Assembly (NCBI RefSeq): GCF_027579695.1
Contig: NC_083596.1
Coordinates: forward strand, 15,302,537-15,366,536
Length of the DNA stretch: 64,000 nt
Direction: 5' to 3'
Source of the DNA: Neoarius graeffei
Lineage: Eukaryota; Chordata; Actinopteri; Siluriformes; Ariidae
Made by a program: the position numbers and the translations under genes. How positions within the stretch are numbered: position 1 is the stretch's first letter; each line of letters begins with the position of its first letter. Below the pieces are notes generated by a model that was not told the DNA's origin, did not search any database, and worked only from the letters and a program-made list of their open reading frames with translations. Positions 54,981 to 64,000 of this stretch are shown here, in pieces.

Positions 54981-56635
54981 TATGACTTTGGTCTATAGCT
55001 GTCAAAGGCCTCGGCCTTAAAACCGGTTCCCGTTGTGACGTCACGCACTCAGGGCTGGCTGGCTCAGTGGGGCGGCTTGAATGCCAACTTTGCGGTCGAT
55101 TTTAACTCTGAAAAATATATTTATTTTATTCCCATTTATGCAGCATACAAGAGTCAAGGATGGAGATACTATCCACTCAGAAATGTATTTTAAAATAAAG
55201 GCTCTGCGTATCTCCTTTAAGCAGCAGTCACTGACATTCTTAAAGGACCCTTGAGAACCAGAAACAAGCTAGCCATGTTACTTGGGTTATAATTACCTAC
55301 TGCAGTGGTGGACCCTGTGTAACATTAGCTTACTTAAAACGTTGATCTTGTACCAAATTATATAGCATGAAAACAGCCAACTACTAATCTAGCTAGATTA
55401 GTTGCGCCAGCGACAACCCCTCAGTGCATTGCTAGCCAGTGCGCTATATTTAATAACCTTTTTAATAGCCTACTAATAACAGCCACTTCAACTGTATCAA
55501 GCTAGATTAATTTTTTAAAAACCATTTTTCAATTGATTTCACACTCATTTCAAACAAGTATGAGTGATGTGGCCTGTACCCACATGGGAAATTTTAGCCA
55601 ACGGGCTGTATCAGGATCGGGGTGTAGTTTCCATTACGCTCGATCTCAACTAGCTGACCGCCATAAAAACTCGGACTTACTGATGCTCTAATAAATCCAC
55701 ACTTACACACTTGGTTGAAAATGCACAAGTATATGACTTGACCCGACTACCAACACCTCCAAACTGCTTCTCAGCAGCATTTCCAAAAGGACAACCACCA
55801 CCAAGGCAGTCATTAGAACAACTGTGGTGTTGGCTCTAAATGAGCTGATTAATTAGAGTGTGCTTGCTCATTCTCTCTCCCTCGGCTCTCCTCGCTATAT
55901 CTTGGGTGCAGCATGTTTAAGGCCAAAGAGAATAAAACACAAGACGTAATCGCTGAAGTTCATTTACTAGCAAAACACTTAATACTAACTAACTAAATAA
56001 AACAAAATTGAGACATGACATCTTTGCTCAACTTGGGGGGGGTGTAGGTCTGGTCAGTTTCAATTTCCACTTGAAATGGTGTTTTAATTACCTTTGGTTG
56101 GTTGGTAAAGAAAGAAAGAAAAAAAAAAGGAACAAGTTAAATCCAACTGCAGTCTGTTGCCTTTTTCCATAGTTTTGAAAGACAAGTGGAAAATTTTATA
56201 AATGATTCTACCCTGTTAGGCGTTTCTAAACGTTCATATCATGTTAGCTATAATGCCAAAACACATTTTAATAAAGCATTATCGTGGGGCTAGGTCTACA
56301 CAGCCATTCTCAAGTTTTATATGACTGCACAAAAATGTGATTTACATAAAGAACCAAAAAAATCCCAAGCAAAAAAAAAAATCACATTTTATTAGTATAA
56401 AACTTTGCGAATAGCGACCCATGATTATTTTGTCACCAAATCTACAATATTTTATATCCCTTCATCAAAAAACTCCCAAGCAGGGATTGGCCAAGGACAG
56501 CTCACGTGACAAAATGGTTCAACCATTGGCTAAGCAACACATCTCGTGACATCAAAAATGGATATGGTGCGAGTCAGTCATAGTATATCCTGGACATACC
56601 ATGTACTGAGATTACAATTTCAAGCTACAGTGGTG
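54981..56635. other. No gene recognised
   Basis: AT-rich with A runs near 56110 and 56360-56385. No reading frame or repeat could be supported. Confidence 0.5.
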
Positions 56636-56637
56636 CT

Positions 56638-58234
56638 TGAAAGTTTGTGAACCCTTTAGAATTTTCTATATTTCTGCATAAATATGACCTAAAACATCAT
56701 CAGATTTTCACACAAGTCCTAAAAGTAGATAAAGAGAACCCAGTTAAACAAATGAGACAAAAATATTATCCTTGGTCATTTATTTATTGAGGAAAATGAT
56801 CCAATATTACATATCTGTGAGTGGCAAAAGTATGTGAACCTTTAGGATTAGAAGTTAATTTAAAGGTGAAATTAGAGTCAGGTTTTTTCAATCAATGGGA
56901 TGACAATCAGGTGTGAGTGGGCACCCTGTTTTCTTTAAAGAACAGGGATCTATCAAAGTCTGACCTTCACAACACATGTTTGTGGAAGTGTATCATGGCA
57001 CGAACAAAGGAGATTTCTGAGGACCTCAGAAAAAGCATTGTTGATGCTCATCAGGCTGGAAAAGGTTACAAAACCATCTCTAAAGAGTTTGGACTCCACC
57101 AATCCACAGTCAGACAGGTTGTGTACAAATGGAGGAAATTCAAGGCCATTGTTACCCTCCCCAGGAGTGGTCAACCAACAAAAATCACTCCAAGAGCAAG
57201 GTGTGTAATAGTCGGTGAGGTCACAAAGGACTCCAGGGTAACTTCTAAGCAACTGAAGGCATCTCTCACATTGGCTAATGTTAATGTTCATGAGTCCACC
57301 ATCAGGAGAACACTGAACAACAATGGTGTGCATGGCAGGGTTGCAAGGAGAAAGCCACTGTTCTTCAAAAAGAACATTGCTGCTCATTTGCAGTTTGCTA
57401 AAGATCATGTGAACAAGCCAGAAGGCTATTGGAAAATGTTTTGTGGATGGATAAGACCAAAATAGAACTTTTTGGTTAAATGAGAAGCGTTATGTTTGGA
57501 AAAAGGAAAACACTGCATTCCAGCATAAGAACCTTATCCCATCTGTGAAACATGGTGGTGGTAGTATCATGGTTTGGGCCTGTTTTGCTGCATCTGGGCC
57601 AGGACGGCTTGCCATCATTGATGGAACAATGAATTCTGAATTATACCAGTGAATTCTAAAGAAAAATGTCAGGACATCTGTCCATGAACTGAATCTCAAG
57701 AGAAGGTGGGTCATGCAGCAAGACAACGACCCTCAGCACACAAGTCGTTCTACCAAAGAATGGTTAAAGAAGAATAAAGTTAATGTTTTGGAATGGCCAA
57801 GTCAAAGTCCTGACTTAATCCAATCGAAATGTTGTGGAAGGACCTGAAGCGAGCAGTTCATGTGAGGAAACCCACCAACATCCCAGAGTTGAAGCTGTTC
57901 TGTACGGAGGAATGGGCTAAAATTCCTCCAAGCCGGTGTGCAGGACTGATCAACAGTTACCGGAAATGTTTAGTTGCAGTTATTGCTGCACAAGGGGGTC
58001 ACACCAGATACTGAAAGCAAAGGTTCACATACTTTTGCCACTCACAGATATGTAATACTGGATCATTTTCCTCAATAAAAAAATGACCAAGTATAATATT
58101 TTTGTCTCATTTGTTTAACTGGGTTCTCTTTATCTACTTTTAGGACTTGTGTGAAAATCTGATGATGTTTTAGGTCATGTTTATGCAGAAATATAGAAAA
58201 TTCTAAAGGGTTCACAAACTTTCAAGCACCACTG
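56638..58234 (+). mobile_element. Tc1-like transposon B (copy 2)
   Basis: Same ends as 688-2295, flanked by TA (56636-56637 and 58235-58236). About 1.6 kb and complete in outline. Confidence 0.94.
56995..58014 (+). pseudogene. Tc1 B transposase, several breaks
   Basis: Open from MARTKEISEDLRKSIVDAHQ to about 57465, where a lost base near 57436 breaks the frame. Stops or shifts also occur near 57478, 57652 (TGA) and 57816. It ends GGHTRY as copy 1 does. The N-terminal half is better kept than in copy 1, while copy 1 keeps a longer C-terminal half. Confidence 0.9.
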
Positions 58235-58475
58235 TATATGGCCGACTCAAGTCAGCTGTGGCTCTATGAGCATTTCTGTGTGTGTGTAGATCTACGCATC
58301 ATGATCATTCCTCGAGAGGCAGAGTTAGACCTCTAATTTTTTCACGTTTATTTCTAATTCTTTTTAGTTAACACTTAATTTGGAATATAAACCAAAAATA
58401 TACCATGCACTGAGAGGCTGCGATTGAAATTCTGGATTCTGTATATTCGATTATGTGAACTTCTACATGCCCATA

Positions 58476-58531
58476 CAGTACCAGTCAAAAAAGTTTGGAC
58501 ACCTAATTCAGTGGTTTTTCTTTATTTTTAT

Positions 58532-58563
<32 letters not shown>

Positions 58564-59334
58564 TGTGCACACACCCACACACCCTTCCTTCATGTCTTAA
58601 TGATGGATGTCGTTTCTCTTTACTTAGTTGAGCGGTTCTTGACATAATATGGATTACTACAGCTGTGGAATACGGCTATTTACTGTATTTTTATTATTTG
58701 ATCTCAAAGTGCATTAAGGCAGCAAGAAACTCGTCCACTAATGAACTTCTGACGAGGCACACGTGTTAATTGAAAAGCATTCCAGGTGACTACCTCATGA
58801 AGCTGGTTCAGATAATGCCTATAGTGTGCAAAGCATCAACAAGGTAAATGCTGGCTATTTTGAAGAATCGAAAACATGAAACATTCTGTTTAACACAGGG
58901 CGGCACGGTGGTGTAGTGGTTAGCGCTGTCGCCTCACAGCAAGAAGGTCCGGGTTCGAGCCCCGTGGCCGGCGAGGGCCTTTCTGTGTGGAGTTTGCATG
59001 TTCTCTCCGTGGGTTTCCTCCGGGTGCTCCGGTTTCCCCCACAGTCCAAAGACATGCAGGTTAGGTTAACTGGTGACTCTAAATTGACCGTAGGTGTGAA
59101 TGTGTCTATGTGTCAGCCCTGTGATGACCTGGCGACTTGTCCAGGGTGTACCCCGCCTCTTGCTCATAGTCAGCTGGGATAGGCTCCAGCTTGCCTGCGA
59201 CCCTGTAGGACAGGATAAAGCGGCTACAGATAATGGATGGATTGTTTAACACAATTCCATGCATGTTCCACAATGTAGAAAATAGTCAAAATACAGGAAA
59301 ACCTATGAGTAGGTGTGTCTAAACTTTTTACTAC
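58476..59334. mobile_element. Tc1-type MITE holding a SINE
   Basis: The left end CAGTACCAGTCAAAAAAGTT and right end GGTGTGTCTAAACTTTTTAC are the diverged ends of a common fish Tc1-type MITE. It has an A run at 58540-58563 and is interrupted by the SINE at 58898. Confidence 0.75.
58898..59242 (+). repeat. tRNA-derived SINE
   Basis: Duplication TGTTTAACACA at 58887-58897 and 59243-59253; tail (ATGGATGGAT). Short deletions in the body. Confidence 0.94.
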
Positions 59335-59666
59335 GCATTGCAGATGTCGACAAATTTGTTGTTGGCCTTACACCTCGCTGAAATGATGCTTTTCCCCTCC
59401 TGAAAAGTAATGAAATTTAAAAGTAATCTCATTTTTACTTGCATGCCTTTGGTATGTCGTGAAGCAAAAATTAAATAAAAAGTATGAAAAGCAATGATTT
59501 ACTGTTTCTTTTAGAAAGATTCTAAAATAGCCTGGACAGATTTGTTGGTACCCCTAGAAAAGATTATAAATAACTGGATTATAGTGATCTTTCAAACTAA
59601 TTGTTTAACCTCAATTAGTATCATAGTCGTCTTCAATCTTGTAAATCAGTCAGTCAGTCTATTTAA

Positions 59667-60590
59667 GGCCCCGGTCACACCGCCCGAACTTTGCTGGAGC
59701 GTTCCTTGAACGGTAGGGAGGGGGGGCCGAATTTCGACAACGCTCGTCACCGCGCACAAAATGGGAAAAAAATCGAAAACACGGGTGTTGGCTTAGCAGT
59801 GCACCGCTGAAGCCGGCGTTGCTTTAGCGTTGGTTTAGCGGTGACGCGAGCGTTGGTATAGCGGCATTCTGCGCATGCGGGCTTTGGCTCGGCGGGGGTA
59901 TAAAGTTGGTTTAGCACCAATCATAGCAAGTCTCTCAGCATCCATGGTGATACAGTTTTACTGTAACTTTGAGCAAATTCGATATAGATGAGGTCTGAAC
60001 TCAACGGCAGCTCGATTCCAAATGAGCTCCTGGTCCATTTCTCCCCGTATTTATAGCCAAATTCTGGTCCCGCTCCAACACCTCTATACCAACGCCAAAC
60101 CAAAGTTCATCGCCGCCATGGATAGCTGCTTCAACGCCCGGCACCGTTCCAGCAACCCCGTGTCCGCTCGTAAAACGCTTACAACCGCTCCACCGAAGTT
60201 TGTGCAACGTTTAATCGCCGCCCGGGCAACGCTGGTGAAGCAGCGGTGGTCCAGTGTTCAAGATTTCTGCGTTGGCCTAGCGGACCCAAGCGTCCACGAA
60301 CTTGCGTCTAGCGGTGCCAAACTTTGACTGGGCGTTGGTGGAGCGGGGGTAAACTTTGCCGGGGCAGAAAATTGCCCCCTCCTCACTGCTCGCAATATTT
60401 TGTGCAGCTCAAAACTTTCAGAGCGGTAGGAGGGCCCCTCGAGAAACATCAGCGGTGGCCGAGCGTATACGGCATTGCTTTAACTGGGGCCAACTTTTGT
60501 TAAACGGTGGTGAACGGTTACGAGCGGTGATGAATTTTTTTCACCGCTCCAGGAACGCTCCAGCAAAGTTCGGGCGGTGTGACCGGGGCC
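59667..60590. mobile_element. Harbinger-like MITE with long inverted ends
   Basis: The ends begin GGCCCCGGTCACACCGCCCG and are inverted copies for over 40 bp. The flanks TAA (59664-59666) and TAA (60591-60593) match the PIF/Harbinger target. The interior is GC-rich with open but unrecognised frames (for example 60022-60327). Confidence 0.92.
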
Positions 60591-60637
60591 TAAATGGAGA
60601 AAAGTCAACACTGCTGTTTGGTATCATCATGTGCACC

Positions 60638-61464
60638 TAGGGTTGCAAAGGGGTGGAAAATTTCCGGTATATTTCCAGTAAATTTCCGGAAACTTTAGTT
60701 AGGGAATTTTGCTTCCACACACTGGATGGCATATGTGGCATTTTTCTGTTAAATAAGATGACAAAAAATGCAAATATGTAGCTAGCAAGCTGAACTCATG
60801 GAAAGGTCTTCAAAACATTTAAAACTGATGAAATCTTGTGTAGTTACATAAAACCGTCTAGCAGGAGGCAGAAGAAACAGCATCACATTTTGCGGTAGCT
60901 AGCACCATGATAAGCTAACTTCTTTAATTAAATGGTGCTAGCTAGTTTACATTTAGCATATCTGGTTTACCAGTAAGCTAGCAATAAATTTTGATTTTGC
61001 TAGTTAAACTTTAACACCGTAGACCAAATATCATCTATCTCATATCATCAAAACGTACTTGACTGTATGTAGTCCTTTGGCTCAAATGCTTCAATAGTCT
61101 GTATCTGTGTTGTGGGCTCAAAAAGTTGCTTTAGTAGTTCAGAATTCTAGAAATCATTGTGTATGTGATGGAGGAATGCACAATGCATGTAGGGGGTGTG
61201 GCCTCAATAGTTCTACAGGAAGTAGTGTGCCATGTCCCTGTGATTGAGGAATAGTATATTTTACTCAACTGTACTCACATCAAATCTGGTAGTTTTAGCC
61301 AAGATTATGCTACAATATTTTTTTCTACCAACTACATGTTCCCAACCTTCAACTTTTGATAATTCCCAGTTTATTCCCAATAATTCCTGTTAATTCCCAT
61401 AAATTCCCGTTAATTCCCATGGAAAGTTTCCAACTTTGAAAATTCCCGGAATTTTTCAACCCTA
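60638..61464. mobile_element. hAT-like MITE
   Basis: 8 bp duplication TGTGCACC at 60630-60637 and 61465-61472. The ends are TAGGGTTG and CAACCCTA. The subterminal parts repeat TTTCCGGTA / AATTCCCGTTAATTCCC. No transposase. Confidence 0.9.
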
Positions 61465-61512
61465 TGTGCACCACACTGAACATGGACCAGAGAAAGCAAA
61501 GGAGAGAGTTGT

Positions 61513-62420
61513 TTGAGAAGATCAGAACAAAAATTAGACCAGCAGGTTAAAGGCAAAGGCTATAAAACCATCTCCAAACAGCTTGATGTTCCTGTGACTA
61601 CAGTTGCAAACATTAACAAGACTGCAGCCAACCTTCCTGGACGTGACTGCAAGAGCAAAATCCAATCACAGATTGAACAGGAGGATAGTGCCAATGGTAG
61701 AACAAGACCCAAGGACACCTTCCAAAAGAGACAGAAGTTGAACTCCAATGTTGAGGTACATCAACGTCTGCTTGTACCATCGATCACTTTGAGTGACAGC
61801 GGGCTCAATGGAAGAAGACCCAGGAGGACTCAAATGTTGAAAGAAAAAAAAAAAAAAGCCAAACTAGAATTTACTAAAATTCATACTGACAAGCCACAAT
61901 GCTTCTGGGAGCATGTTCTTTGGACAGAGGAGACAAAACTCAAACTTATTGGCACGTCACATCAGCTCCATGTCCACACAAGAGGGGGAAAAAAAACAAG
62001 CTTTCAAAGAAAAAAACGCCATCCCTACTATAAAAAACAGAGGAGGCTTGGTTATGATTTGGGGCTGCTTTGCTGCATCTAGCACAGAGTGCCTTGAATC
62101 TGTGTAGGGCACAATGAAGACTATCGAGGCATTCTGGAGCGAAACATACTACCCAGTGTCAGAAAGCTCTCGGTCGCAGGTCATGAGTTCTCCAACAGGA
62201 TAAAGACCCAAAAAACACCCAAGAATGGCAAAGAAAAATACCGGACTATTCTGAAGTGGCCTTCTACGAGCCCGGATCCGAATCCTATCGAACATCTCTG
62301 GAAAGAGCCGAAACATGCAGTGAGGTCTGAAGGGTGCCTTTTCCTGAGACAGCTAGAGTAGTTTGCTCAAGAAGAGTGGACCAAACTGCCTGCTGGCAGA
62401 TGAAGTCTCATTGAGAGCGA
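61513..62420 (+). pseudogene. Tc1-like transposase relic
   Basis: Pieces KGYKTISKQLDVPVTTVANI, then KPQCFWEHVLWTEETKLKLI, and in shifted frames GGLVMIWGCFAAS and the reading of CCGAATCCTATCGAACATCT (PNPIEHL). Several frameshifts and stops. Confidence 0.85.
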
Positions 62421-62607
62421 CAGAGATTGTTGCTAAAAATTGTGCAACAAAATATTAAGAGTACCATCATTTTGGTCCATGCCATTTTCATTTGTTTTAT
62501 CCAAAATATTCAGTTGAATCAAAAATTAAAAAGCAAATTGTGCATTTTATTCCATGTTTAACGCACAATGACGGACGGCATTAACTTTTGGCAATTTCAA
62601 GTCATGT

Positions 62608-62819
62608 CCAAGATTACATTACATTACAGGCATTTAGCAGATGCTCTTATCCAGAGCGACGTATAACAAGGGGATACATGACCGTGATCTTGGAGCAGAC
62701 AGGGTTAAGGGTCTTACTCAAGGGCCAAACAGTGGCAGCTTATCAGTGGTGGGGCTTGAACCTGTGACCTTCAGATCAGTAATGCTCAGCCTTAACCGTT
62801 GAGCCACCACTGCCCCAGA
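62608..62819 (-). repeat. Second type of tRNA-derived SINE
   Basis: In reverse it starts GGGGCAGTGGTGGCTCAACG, with box A-like GGTTAAGGCTGAG and box B-like GGTTCAAGCCC. It ends CTGTAATGTAATGTAATC. It differs from the abundant SINE of the window. Confidence 0.85.
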
Positions 62820-62961
62820 GATAGCTGTAGGTAACAACAAACTTGTCCACATCTGTATACTGTAAACATATTTTTCTGTATAAAAACAGAAGCACTCTAT
62901 ACTTATGAGCTACTAGATAAACAGCACTATGATCCCAAAGGAGGGGAAAAAGACACTGGGG

Positions 62962-62962
62962 G

Positions 62963-63012
<50 letters not shown>
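62962..63012. repeat. (GA)n microsatellite
   Basis: About 24 GA units. Confidence 0.97.
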
Positions 63013-63015
<3 letters not shown>

Positions 63016-63133
63016 TGACGATAAGTGTTCTCTGTGAAGCCGCTGTCTGGTTGCTGAAAGGAAGTCTTTGTATAAAACAAGCTTTTATCATTCGAAGTGA
63101 GAGACAGAGAGAGGAAGAAAAGGGGGGAGAGAT

Positions 63134-63135
<2 letters not shown>

Positions 63136-63171
<36 letters not shown>
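63136..63171. repeat. (GA)n microsatellite
   Basis: About 17 GA units. Confidence 0.96.
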
Positions 63172-63173
<2 letters not shown>

Positions 63174-63261
63174 AGGGAGCAGGGGAGATAGATGGGTGAG
63201 GGAGGGCTTCTGATGTGTACCCACCTGCACTTCCCTGCCACTCTGATCCAGAACGAGTTAT

Positions 63262-63264
63262 CCT

Positions 63265-63300
<36 letters not shown>
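63262..63300. repeat. (TC)n(AC)n microsatellite
   Basis: About 14 TC units, then AC units. Confidence 0.95.
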
Positions 63301-63773
63301 CACATTTACATGCATTTCCATTTGCCCCTGGCTCCCTCATCTCCAAGCTTCTCACGGTGACCAAGGCCCCTCACACAGGCTCATTCACGTCGAGGTCACT
63401 TTCTAAGAGGCTAATATTAATTCTGCACACTGATGAAAGAATGGCACAAAAATTCTTTCCTGGGTCACTCATTTACAAGGCTCTTGGCTCACTCTGCATG
63501 AAGCAATTCTTTTCATCTTGTTTTAAAATATGTATTGTGGGCCCTGCGGTGACCTCCACAGGAACACTGAAGATACCTGGTAGTCTAGAAGTTTAAGTGT
63601 TAGGAGCTCATCCAAGAACACAGGACGACCTGTTACTAGGAAACTCTTAGCTAGCTAGACAACCTTGCTAATATTAAACGCTGAACAAAATGGAGGTCAT
63701 CGTTATGGTATTTTGATGGGGGGGGGGATATGGCAATAATTAATCCGATACAAAAACCTCACTCGGGGCGGCA
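63301..63773. other. Spacer, nothing recognised
   Basis: No gene or known repeat except a G run at 63717-63727. Confidence 0.5.
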
Positions 63774-64000
63774 CGGTGGTGTAGTGGTTAGCGCTGTCGC
63801 CTCACAGCAAGAAGGTCCGGGTTCGAGCCCCGTGGCCGGCGAGGGCCTTTCTGTGCGGAGTTTGCATGTTCTCCCCGTGTCCGCGTGGGTTTCCTCCGGG
63901 TGCTCCGGTTTCCCCCACAGTCCAAAGACATGCAGGTTAGGTTAACTGGTGACTCTAAATTGACCGTAGGTGTGAATGTGAATGGTTGTCTGTGTCTATG
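63774..64000 (+). repeat. tRNA-derived SINE, cut by window end
   Basis: Near-consensus head GGGGCGGCACGGTGGTGTAG, both boxes and body up to TGTCTGTGTCTATG. The rest lies outside. Confidence 0.93.

Larger units (their letters stand above)
59515..62605 (+). mobile_element. Tc1-like transposon hosting two MITEs
   Basis: The left part GCCTGGACAGATTTGTTGGT corresponds in reverse to the right part ACCATCATTTTGGTCCATGC. The transposase relic lies after the second insertion. Without the two inserted MITEs, about 1.3-1.4 kb remain. Outer borders are approximate. Confidence 0.72.

Noticed and set aside
60022-60327. 101-residue frame inside the MITE at 59667-60590
   Set aside because: GC-rich MITE interior gives open frames on both strands by chance; no family resemblance.
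63785-63865. Possible tRNA gene with A and B boxes
   Set aside because: The boxes belong to the SINE head; no cloverleaf with a proper anticodon stem and acceptor stem could be formed by eye.

Overview
The window looks like nuclear DNA of a teleost fish. It carries a vertebrate-type, intron-rich TRPV channel gene and a FAM222-family gene set in a dense field of fish-type repeats: Tc1/mariner, hAT and PIF/Harbinger-like elements, tRNA-derived SINEs, non-LTR retrotransposons and dinucleotide microsatellites. The repeat mix reminded me of ostariophysan fishes such as catfishes, but nothing here proves the species. Two host genes can be supported. (1) trpv1-like, + strand, coding exons from 21179 to 40211: 15 exons join in frame to 774 residues, with ankyrin repeats, six membrane segments, a GMGD selectivity filter and a TRP box. 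(2) fam222b, - strand: one large coding exon (52671 down to 50990), about 1.9 kb of putative 3'UTR ending near a poly(A) signal at 49073-49078, and a 5' part outside the recognisable sequence. The two genes are convergent. Layout: 1-21100 is nearly all repeats. It holds a three-level nest (Tc1 with a SINE with a Tc1, 388-4056), a full-length 3.35 kb non-LTR retrotransposon (5670-9021), a chimeric Tc1 (11089-13297), a fold-back element inside a Tc1 relic (13610-14504), and a hAT relic hosting a 5'-truncated LINE (16343-19392). 21143-40211 is trpv1; its introns hold SINEs, Tc1 relics, a 410 bp palindrome, a THAP/YqaJ-type transposon relic and a Harbinger-like MITE. 40212-49072 is intergenic, with a THAP-coding element with 8 bp target duplications (41860-43145), a SINE split by a MITE, and further relics. 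49073-52671 is fam222b. 52672-64000 is probably upstream or intronic sequence of fam222b, with more nested transposons and a SINE cut by the window end. Many insertions show target-site duplications, so the relative order of insertion can be read directly. Transposase and reverse-transcriptase reading frames are almost all broken. The one small mobile-element frame that is complete across a predicted splice is the 96-residue THAP protein at 42521-43012 (-). The most interesting observations are unusual residues at functional sites of the TRPV1 channel, the trpv1-fam222b pairing (which mirrors TRPV4-FAM222A in humans), the THAP microgene element, and the layered nests.
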